Part shown: positions 58,331 to 64,000 of the stretch, piece after piece | How the letters are laid out: every line of letters begins with the position of its first letter | Position numbering within the stretch: position 1 is the first letter of the stretch | DNA from: Streptomyces sp. CBMA29 | Lineage (GTDB): Bacteria > Actinomycetota > Actinomycetes > Streptomycetales > Streptomycetaceae | Reading direction: 5' to 3' | Assembly (NCBI RefSeq): GCF_014596445.1 | Contig: NZ_MECL01000211.1 | Span: 27,745 to 91,744 of the forward strand | DNA length: 64,000 bases | Notes under the pieces: generated by a model | What the model saw: only the letters and a program-made list of their open reading frames with translations | The model's database searches: none | What the model was told of the DNA's origin: nothing | Translations under genes and position numbers: made by a program

Positions 58331-58573
58331 ATTAACACTCCACACGTTCCAGCCAACGAACTGCTCCCCGACGAGGCATGGGTCAAGTCGTCGTACAGCG
58401 ACGGCACCGGCAACAACTGCGTCGAGGTCGCCAGCCGCCTGGCGACCCACGGCGACATCCTTGTCCGCGACTCGAAGGACAAGGCCGGGCCAGCCCTGCG
58501 CTTCACCCAGAACGAGTGGGACGGCCTGCTCGCGCTGGTCCGCGACAACGGGGCCGACTTCGGCCTGATCTGA
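58331..58573 (+). CDS. DUF397 protein, apparently starting at ATT
   Basis: About 80 residues: I(M)NTPHVPANELLPDEAWVK then 'SSYSDGTGNNCVEVASRL', 'DILVRDSKDKAGPALRFTQN' and 'WDGLLALV'. The DUF397 core (KSSYSxGxGNNCVEVA, VRDSKDxxGPxLxF) is intact. The frame is bounded by TAG at 58310 and has no ATG, GTG, TTG or CTG before the conserved part. ATT 58331, with GAAGG 10 bp upstream, is the only sensible start, and it stands 7 bp after the XRE stop. ATT starts are rare but real (infC). It may also be a mutated ATG. Confidence 0.75.
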   Translation: MNTPHVPANELLPDEAWVKSSYSDGTGNNCVEVASRLATHGDILVRDSKDKAGPALRFTQNEWDGLLALVRDNGADFGLI

Positions 58574-58590
58574 GAACGACCGCAGCAGCG

Positions 58591-58635
58591 ACGAGCGCCG
58601 TACTCCTCAGCCCTAATGAGGAGTACGGCGCTCGT
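58591..58635 (+). terminator. Strong terminator after DUF397 gene
   Basis: 18-bp perfect arms (58591-58608 and 58618-58635) with a 9-nt loop lie 17 bp after the stop codon. Confidence 0.88.
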
Positions 58636-58820
58636 CTCTGCTGAGCATGACGCCCGCTCTGCCAACGTCGCGCACTGCCAGTCTAAGTTTCAGCCACGGC
58701 TGCCGACCGTGATTCCACATCTGGACGGGGACCGAAAACGCGGCGGCACCGCAAGTGGCTGATCGGCAAGTCCAACGCGTCGCAGGGAGAAGAAGCTCGC
58801 AGGCACCTCTCCGGGCTGAC

Positions 58821-59510
58821 TCAACGCAGTGCTCCCGGCGAATAACGCTCGACGTGGCGAGCCATCGGGTTCCACACCCATATCTCGCTCTGCAACCATA
58901 GACGCGGGAGGTCCGTCATCTCCTCACAGAACGGATCCCCGCATCCTCCACAGAGCTCTCCCTGATCCATGTGGATGAACAAGCCTGTACGGACTTCAGT
59001 TGGACGCCAGTCTCGGTCTCCGATCAGGACAGCCCTCAGGTTGTACAGCTGCATGCCGGCAGTTCCGTCGGGAGCAGGCACCCGCCATTCACGCTCGTGC
59101 ATCCAAGTGGAGTCGGCGCCAGTTCGCACCGCCCAGTGCTCCAGCCCAGCCGAACGGAACTGGTCGTAGACCTCGTTTGGCACGTAGGCGACCGTGCCAC
59201 CGCCAGCGGCGAGCAATCCCTCGCGCGTGGCCACAACTCCCCACGGCTCGAACCGCCTCTCCCCAATGAGGTGCGCCAGGTGCGCGACCGGGCTCTCGGA
59301 AAAGCAGATGCACGCGCGAGCCACGTTGTAGGGGGCGAAGGAACGTAGTGTCTCGCTGCCGATTATCGAGTCCAGGCGCTGGCTGGCGGTCATTGCTCGG
59401 ATGTCCGGCGTTGCGTTCGGTCCCGGCTCCCTGCCCCTGCTGGTGAAGTGAACCAGCTCGTCGCTCTGCGCGGGCCCAACCGCACCCATGGGAGGTTTCG
59501 CGACCATCAT
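58821..59510 (-). CDS. AbiGi/DUF2971-like hypothetical protein
   Basis: About 229 residues; start placed at ATG 59510 (AAAGGCGAAGG upstream), with ATG 59525 and 59507 as alternatives. Conserved-looking parts are 'ELVHFTSRG', 'RLDSIIGSETLRSFAPYNVA', 'CICFSESPVAHLAHLIG', 'FEPWGVVATREGLLAAGGGTVAYV' and 'WMHEREWRVPAP'. The FSE...GVV.R..L...GG..V.Y...W.hEREWR pattern reminds me of AbiGi/DUF2971-type proteins linked with phage exclusion. A Cys cluster 'GELCGGCGDPFCEE' near the end could bind metal. The family call is tentative. Confidence 0.6.
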   Translation of the reverse strand: MMVAKPPMGAVGPAQSDELVHFTSRGREPGPNATPDIRAMTASQRLDSIIGSETLRSFAPYNVARACICFSESPVAHLAHLIGERRFEPWGVVATREGLLAAGGGTVAYVPNEVYDQFRSAGLEHWAVRTGADSTWMHEREWRVPAPDGTAGMQLYNLRAVLIGDRDWRPTEVRTGLFIHMDQGELCGGCGDPFCEEMTDLPRLWLQSEIWVWNPMARHVERYSPGALR

Positions 59511-59740
59511 CCTTCGCCTTTCCACTATCTGTCAGTGACTTATGCCTCAGGCGCATGGTCGGGTCTGGGCGCGAAGGCACGCTTGCATCGCGGATGAGAG
59601 ATCGGGCATGCCGCCGACCGTTCGGAGCATCTCTCCGGCCTTGTCTAGGTACTGGTGACTGGTTCAACCGCAGCCAGGCCCGTCGAAGACCTACATGAAG
59701 CGCACATCGGCCTCCCGCGCCCAGTTCAGTGTGCCGGAGT
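59511..59740. other. No gene seen
   Basis: Intergenic sequence between the AbiGi-like start and the terminator of the mobilization operon, holding the promoter of the former. No repeats of note seen. Confidence 0.35.
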
Positions 59741-59776
59741 CGTAGGCGACGCCCGACTTAGAGAGCGTCGCCTACG
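59741..59776 (-). terminator. Hairpin after relaxase gene
   Basis: Perfect 12-bp arms CGTAGGCGACGC (59741-59752) and GCGTCGCCTACG (59765-59776) flank a 12-nt loop, 68 bp after the relaxase stop. Confidence 0.7.
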
Positions 59777-59843
59777 CCGCCAGGCATGCACCGACATGCG
59801 TTCACTCCGTCACGAAGGCTCGGTTTGGAGATCGCGTGCGCTG

Positions 59844-61574
59844 TCACCGACTGCGGGGACGGCGAGGGTCGGTGGGCAGGCCGGTGGTGGTCGCAGTGGA
59901 ACTCGGACTGTATGGGCGGGGGAGGTTGCCTGCGGCTTGGGAGCGTTGGCGGGCTGCTTCGGCGCGGGGGTTGGGTGCGGGGTTGCGAGCGGTGTGTTGG
60001 ATGCGGCCGAGGAGGACGCGGGCGGGTTGGCGGGCTGTGGTGAGTTCGCGGCGGGCGGCTGCTTCGGTGAGAAGTGCGCGGGGCGGGTGGCCGGCGGCGT
60101 GGGCGTCGGCGAGGACGGTTGCGAGGGCGGGCCAGGTGGGGTCGGTGAGGATGCGGTCGGCGTGGTCGGGGACGGCGGTGCGGACTTGTGCGGCGAGGGT
60201 GTGGGTGATGTCCGGGTTGGGTTGCCGGTGGGTGAGGGCGGTGAGGTGGGGGGCGGCGGCCTGGTCGTAGGCGGCTTGCAGATGGATCACCGCGGTACGG
60301 GCTGCTTCGGCCTGCTGGTGGTGGCCGCGGGCCTGGTGCCAGCGGGCGGCGAGGATCGCTGACCAGACCAGGGCGGTGAGCAGGACGGCGAAGGTGCTGC
60401 CGTCGGGGCCGTCGCCGGCGTGGGCGATGTCGCGGGCGGCCTGGCGCAGTCCGGTTGCGGTGTGGTGGTCGGCGCGGATGCGGGAGCGCTGGGCGCGGGC
60501 GAACTCCCGGCTGGCGGAGCGCAGTTGGTTGCGCAGTTCGGCGGGTCCGGTCTGGGCGGTGGCGTCGATGATCTCGCCGAGCGCGGTGATCTGTGCCTGC
60601 GCCCGCGCGTCGTCCCAGGTGTCGGGGTGCTGGGTGAGGTGGTCATGGAGGGAGTCGAGGGCGCTGGTGGTGCGCTGCCAGCTCGTGCTGCGGCGGTTGC
60701 GGCGGGCTGTCGGTTGTTCCTCCGGCGCGCTCCCCGCGAGGCGGTCGCGGAGCTTGGGGAGGGTCAGGTCGGGGGCGATTTTCCCGCCGGGGATGTAGAG
60801 CTGGGTGCCGTCGGCTTTCAGGTCGCCGGGGCGGCCGACGCTGTAGCCCTGGAGGTCGCCGGAGGGAAGCCGGCGGACCTTGACCTCGACACCGTCGGCC
60901 TCAAGGTAGGCGAACAGCTCCTCCACGCTGGCGGCGTGCGGGATGGCGGCCCGGATGCGCTCCTGCAGCCAGGCGCGGCTGGTCTGCTCCCAGCCGAGCC
61001 GGTCGGCCTTGTGCACTTCGGCCTGGGTCGGGCTATGGTCGCCGGTCCGGTCGCCGGGGGCGACTTGGTGGAGGCCGAGTTCGGTCTCGATGAGGCGGGC
61101 TTCGGCCTGGGCGCGCATGCCGCAGTTGTGGAGCTTGGGGCGGCGGCCGTCTTCGCGGACGGTGGTGGCCAGGATGTGGAGGTGGTCGTCCGCGTGGCGT
61201 ACGGCGATCCAGCGGCAGGCCAGGGGGTCGCCGTCGGGGGCGATGCCGGCGGCGTGGACGATACGGCGGGCGATCTCGCCCCATTCGGCGTCGGACAGGT
61301 ACCGGTCGCCGGGGGCGGTGCGCACGGGGCAGTGCCAGACGTGGTCGGTGACGGGTTTGCCGAAGCCTTCGTTGCGGAGGCGGACGGGGGCGTCGAGGAT
61401 CTGGCCGAGGGCGGTGAGGGTGGCGTCCTGGTCGCGGCCGGGGTCGGGCAGGCCGCGGGGGCTGAAGGAGGCGACGATGTGCGGGTCGTGGTGTTCGTCG
61501 TGCCGGCCGGGCCCGTAGAGGTAGGCCAGCAGCCCGCGGGTGTTCCCGCCGGGCTTCTTCACCGAAGGGATCAC
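59844..61574 (-). CDS. Relaxase/mobilization nuclease (MobA-like)
   Basis: 576 residues. The relaxase domain (1-280) starts 'MIPSVKKPGGNTRGLLAYLYGPGRH' (in two parts), with 'VWHCPVRTAPGDRYLSDAEW' and the HUH-like metal motif 'VRHADDHLHILATTVREDG' (HxDDHLHI). Motif 'LPSGDLQGYSVGRPGDLKADG' follows. The rest (about 300-560) is helical and Ala/Arg/Gln-rich, with one hydrophobic stretch at about 395-415. Such relaxases nick oriT and pilot the DNA strand. The start overlaps the MobC stop by 4 bp. No type IV coupling or transfer genes are visible, so the element is mobilizable at least. Confidence 0.9.
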   Translation of the reverse strand: MIPSVKKPGGNTRGLLAYLYGPGRHDEHHDPHIVASFSPRGLPDPGRDQDATLTALGQILDAPVRLRNEGFGKPVTDHVWHCPVRTAPGDRYLSDAEWGEIARRIVHAAGIAPDGDPLACRWIAVRHADDHLHILATTVREDGRRPKLHNCGMRAQAEARLIETELGLHQVAPGDRTGDHSPTQAEVHKADRLGWEQTSRAWLQERIRAAIPHAASVEELFAYLEADGVEVKVRRLPSGDLQGYSVGRPGDLKADGTQLYIPGGKIAPDLTLPKLRDRLAGSAPEEQPTARRNRRSTSWQRTTSALDSLHDHLTQHPDTWDDARAQAQITALGEIIDATAQTGPAELRNQLRSASREFARAQRSRIRADHHTATGLRQAARDIAHAGDGPDGSTFAVLLTALVWSAILAARWHQARGHHQQAEAARTAVIHLQAAYDQAAAPHLTALTHRQPNPDITHTLAAQVRTAVPDHADRILTDPTWPALATVLADAHAAGHPPRALLTEAAARRELTTARQPARVLLGRIQHTARNPAPNPRAEAARQRSQAAGNLPRPYSPSSTATTTGLPTDPRRPRSR

Positions 61575-62413
61575 GCGTCCTCCCCGGCAGTGGGCTCGGC
61601 GGCCTCGGCGGGCAGGAGCAGGGCGCGGGCGATACGGGTCAGCAGCAGGTCCAGGTTTTCCAGGCGTTCGCGGATGTCGGGTTCGATCCGGTCGTCGCGG
61701 TGCAGCACGTGCATCATCTGGTTGATGTTGACCCCGATCCGGTTGATCTCGTACCGGATCTGCGCGCGGAACTCCTGTACCGCCTGCCGGTCGGTGTGCA
61801 GGGGAAGATCGACGGTGAACGCGCCCCGGATGAAGGCCAGCGCGATATCCGCCAGGTAGCCCGACAGGGTGCCCTCGTAGCCGTGCCGCTCGGCCGCCGC
61901 CAGGAGGTCGGCGTGCTCGGACTCGGTGAAGCCCACCGGCCCGACGCGCAGCGTGCGGCGCTTGCCGTTGAACCGGCGGATCTTGCCCTTCGGTATCGCC
62001 TGCGTACTGGCGAGGACTGCGAGCGGCGGCACGTCGAGAGCGGGGACGCCTGCGTGGATGAACGCTGCGTCTTCCTCGCCCACCGGCACGGCTGTGGTCC
62101 GCGCAGTGCGGGCGCGGTCGTGGGTGTGTGCGGCGGCGAGTACGGCGCGCTGGACGGCGTCGAGTGCGTCCGGGGCGGGGCCGCTGGCGGCGCCTGCTTC
62201 TCCGCCCGGCGCGCCCTCGCGCCGGGCCTCCTCCGCCACCCCCGGGGCGGAGGACCCCAGACTCCGGCTAACAGTCGGAGACTGGGTACAACTGGCTCCG
62301 CCAGGAGCCGTGTTGTTGAAGGCTCGCCGCCACAGACCAGCCAGCTTACGGGCCTTGGTGGCAGGCGCGGGGCTTTCCTCGGCGTCCTGGACGGTCTCGG
62401 GGGTGGGCTTCAC
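61571..62413 (-). CDS. MobC-like relaxosome protein
   Basis: 280 residues from GTG 62413, with CTGGAG 6 bp upstream. A longer frame from ATG 62590 would run through the oriT-like hairpin and is thought non-coding. The conserved part is the C-terminal 110 residues: 'RRTLRVGPVGFTESEHADLLAAAERHGYEGTLSGYLADIAL' (ribbon-helix-helix) and 'VQEFRAQIRYEINRIGVNINQMMHVL', the MobC pattern. The N-terminal half is Ala/Pro-rich and variable. MobC binds oriT and helps the relaxase melt DNA. Confidence 0.85.
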   Translation of the reverse strand: MKPTPETVQDAEESPAPATKARKLAGLWRRAFNNTAPGGASCTQSPTVSRSLGSSAPGVAEEARREGAPGGEAGAASGPAPDALDAVQRAVLAAAHTHDRARTARTTAVPVGEEDAAFIHAGVPALDVPPLAVLASTQAIPKGKIRRFNGKRRTLRVGPVGFTESEHADLLAAAERHGYEGTLSGYLADIALAFIRGAFTVDLPLHTDRQAVQEFRAQIRYEINRIGVNINQMMHVLHRDDRIEPDIRERLENLDLLLTRIARALLLPAEAAEPTAGEDA

Positions 62414-62537
62414 GGTGATCTCCAGCGGGACGTTTTCGGTGTGGCGGATGACGGTGCGGGTCCTCTCGTTGCACAGGTCATGGTTCGGACGGGTGGCGGT
62501 TTGGTCAGTCTGGGTTCGGGGTGTAGGAGGCAGTGCC

Positions 62538-62579
62538 CCGGATGTGCGGAAGTCCCATGCGGGAGTTCCGCACATCCGG
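62538..62579. other. Candidate oriT: long hairpin upstream of mobC-relaxase
   Basis: Arms 62538-62556 (CCGGATGTGCGGAAGTCCC) and 62561-62579 pair at 18 of 19 positions around a 4-nt loop ATGC. It lies in the 205-bp space between the DUF2637 stop and the chosen mobC start. A long inverted repeat next to mobC/relaxase is where oriT is usually found. Confidence 0.5.
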
Positions 62580-62618
62580 ATCGCGGACATGCGCGAGCCT
62601 TGGTCGGCGGAGCTTTGG

Positions 62619-63425
62619 TCAGGCGTCCGCAGGATGCGTCCGCGCCGGTTCGATCGCTTCGGCGGCGGGGGCGTGTTCGTCCTTGAGGTGCTTCATCAAC
62701 TGCGTCAACCGGGAGCTGGCGACCGGTGTACCGGTGTCGCTTATCGCCTGCTTGACCACGGCCAGGCTGAGGCCGTGCTCGGCGACAGCGGGGCGGGCTA
62801 CGGCGAGGAGCTGGTCCATGGATGCCGCCGGCGGTCGTCCGGTGCGCTTGCGCGGGGTGGTGGGTGTGGTGCTCCCCGGCCGGGTTTGCGCGTTGGGTGG
62901 CGAAGGATGGGCTGTCGGGGCCAGGGTCCGTTGGGCGGGTGCAGCGGCGGCAGTCAGCGGCGTCGTGGCTGGCTGACCCTGCTGTGCCGGTTGGGGTGGT
63001 GTGTGGAGGTGGCGGAGGAGGGTGGGGCCGACGGTTCCCCAGCCCAGCAGGAGTGCGGGGGCGACGGTGTCGATGGCGGCGCGGCCATAGTGGCGGGCCA
63101 GTAGCGGCTCGGCGGTGTTGAGGGCGAGGGTGAGCAGGCCGCACAGGTGCATGAGGCGGGTGGCTGAGCGCAGGTGGGCGGGGTCGGTGCCGTGGGCGGC
63201 GAGGTGGTGGAGGGCGACGAGGAGGCCGACGACGGACAGGTCGACCATCGGTGCGATCAGGGGCGCGATCGGGCGGGGGACGCCGAGCCGGAGGGCCAGG
63301 GTCCAGACGTTGCCGAAGGAGAAGACGAAGGCGAGTGCGGCGATGACTGCCATCACGACGGTGATCGTGGTGCGGGCGAAGGTCCCGGTGGCGGCGGGGT
63401 GCGCGCCGGTGGGGGTGGTGGGCAT
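62619..63425 (-). CDS. DUF2637 membrane protein (SpdB-like)
   Basis: 268 residues. The N-terminal half has four transmembrane helices (about 17-40, 52-75, 88-110, 118-138) with the DUF2637 pattern 'ALAFVFSFGNVWTLALRLGVP', 'LIAPMVDLSVVGLLVALHHLA' and 'LNTAEPLLARHYGRAAIDTVAPALLLGWGTVGP' (in parts). The C-terminal half is a Pro/Ala/Thr linker plus a short helix-turn-helix-like region ('QLLAVARPAVAEHGLSLAVVKQAISDTGTPVASSRLTQL', in parts). DUF2637/SpdB proteins are typical of Streptomyces plasmids and integrative elements and act in intramycelial plasmid spread or remain undefined. Confidence 0.88.
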   Translation of the reverse strand: MPTTPTGAHPAATGTFARTTITVVMAVIAALAFVFSFGNVWTLALRLGVPRPIAPLIAPMVDLSVVGLLVALHHLAAHGTDPAHLRSATRLMHLCGLLTLALNTAEPLLARHYGRAAIDTVAPALLLGWGTVGPTLLRHLHTPPQPAQQGQPATTPLTAAAAPAQRTLAPTAHPSPPNAQTRPGSTTPTTPRKRTGRPPAASMDQLLAVARPAVAEHGLSLAVVKQAISDTGTPVASSRLTQLMKHLKDEHAPAAEAIEPARTHPADA

Positions 63426-63845
63426 GCGGGAGGACGTCCTTACGGGCGAGGGGTGTGCTGGAAGATCCGTCTTGGCGTCTTGGCCGTTGCAGCCGCAGGT
63501 CAGGGTGGGTACGGCAGGGGCAGTCCCGGTGGGTGCGTGCCGTGGCGCGGAGGGGCTGCTGCCGTACCGGTACGGAACCGGTTCCGTCTTGGGACGCTGA
63601 TCCGTCCCGGCGGAAGGCGTCCTGAGCTGCGGTTATGCGGCAGGGACGGTTGGGACGGCACGAGACGGACCTGTTTGCCGTCACGGTCTGGCGTGCCGCT
63701 CACGCGCGTGGTGCGGTGCCTGTTCCGTGGCTGAACAGGCACCTTGCTCAGCGGCTGAACAGCGGTCTGCTCGGTTTCTGAACACCGTGCGGCAGTCCGC
63801 GGCCTTAACGCTGGGATGGCTGGAACGCGTCCTGCGGCTGCCAGG
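63426..63845. promoter_or_regulatory. Intergenic region with palindromes and iteron-like repeats
   Basis: Overlapping palindromes CCGTACCGGTACGG (63562-63575) and CGGAACCGGTTCCG (63573-63586) lie upstream of the DUF2637 gene. GGCTGAACAG occurs at 63729 and 63753, and the variant TTCTGAACAC at 63776, spaced 24 and 23 bp. The region may hold the operon promoter and a replication or partition site. Confidence 0.5.
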
Positions 63846-64000
63846 TCAGCGGGGGGTGCTCTGTCTCGGGGGTGGGCCGAGGGGGTGGACGGTGGGGCAG
63901 TAGCGGCGCCAGGCGTCGGCGAACTTGTTGCGCATGTATCCCTTGCGCTGGGTGTGGTCGCTGATGCGGACGTTGCCGGAGGAGATGCCGAATTCGCGCA
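63846..64000 (-). CDS. C-terminus of a DUF3631-like replication/primase protein, cut by window edge
   Basis: The last 51 codons are in the window: 'REFGISSGNVRISDHTQRKG' followed by 'YMRNKFADAWRRYCPTVHPL' and a Pro-rich end. The pattern R-x-[FL]-G-[IV]..(N)VRI...(R)KGY.R.[DK]FADAW.RY is the end of DUF3631 proteins, which are fused to primase-polymerase or helicase parts in Streptomyces mobile elements. The gene continues to the right. Confidence 0.7.
   Translation of the reverse strand, partial: REFGISSGNVRISDHTQRKGYMRNKFADAWRRYCPTVHPLGPPPRQSTPR

Noticed and set aside
1..64000. CRISPR array or rRNA genes
   Set aside because: No regularly spaced direct repeats with unique spacers and no rRNA-like sequence noticed; the repeats found are tandem coding repeats, att copies or short iterons.

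Overview
The window is high-GC actinobacterial DNA and almost certainly Streptomyces. Supporting signs are a SigF-type sigma factor pair, DUF397/XRE and DUF2637 proteins, an FxLD lanthipeptide locus, leaderless promoters of TAGGGT type, and TTA codons confined to one accessory gene. No rRNA, complete tRNA or CRISPR array was seen.

Positions 1-27.5 kb look like ordinary chromosome. In order they hold a Uma2-type nuclease (cut by the window edge), a membrane-anchored phosphoesterase, small proteins, two tandem SigB/SigF-family sigma factors, a lipoprotein, a MarR regulator with a 14-TM MFS exporter, and an F420-type PPOX flavoprotein. Two minus-strand two-component operons follow. One (16476-10083) is response regulator, kinase, lipoprotein, MacA-like adaptor, MacB-like ATPase with a very long Ala/Gly/Pro/Glu tail, and permease. 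The other (22795-16638) is response regulator, kinase, GT2-GtrA fusion and GT39-type glycosyltransferase. Next come a MEDS/STAS protein, a deaminase with an altered zinc motif, an Ada-AlkA protein lacking its catalytic C-terminus, and a divergent AraC/hydrolase pair.

Positions 27.5-37.9 kb are an integration hotspot. Three copies of a 42-bp sequence identical to the 3' part of a tRNA-Arg (27777, 34313, 37774) bracket two small decayed integrative elements. Each element ends in a damaged tyrosine recombinase beside an att copy. Element A (27.8-34.3 kb) keeps a GntR/UTRA regulator with operator-like repeats, a doubly broken SCO3933-like regulator, and what looks like a deletion fusion of a transfer-gene N-terminus to the integrase. 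Its passengers are Nudix, RsbW-like ATPase, DUF6907 and small membrane proteins. Element B (34.4-37.8 kb) carries an XRE-TPR regulator and three small genes. Left of att copy 1 lies the C-terminal stub of a sortase.

Positions 38.6-64 kb are further accessory DNA, probably one or more larger mobilizable elements that continue past the window. The most striking locus is 38665-44771: a 1747-residue caspase-like/STAND NTPase/WD40 protein with about 21 blades (three propellers' worth) and four TTA codons, translationally coupled to an alpha/beta hydrolase. This is a good candidate for a self-destruct or anti-phage conflict system under bldA control. After it come an APH(6)-like kinase, an IS701-like transposase remnant, an FxLD lanthipeptide operon (precursor 54182, then LanB, LanC, isoaspartyl-methyltransferase fusion, and a helical protein) with a strong hairpin after the precursor gene, a coupled five-gene operon of unknown purpose, an XRE/DUF397 pair whose second gene seems to start with ATT, and a mobilization block (DUF3631 protein, DUF2637 protein, MobC, relaxase) with an oriT-like hairpin and iteron-like repeats.
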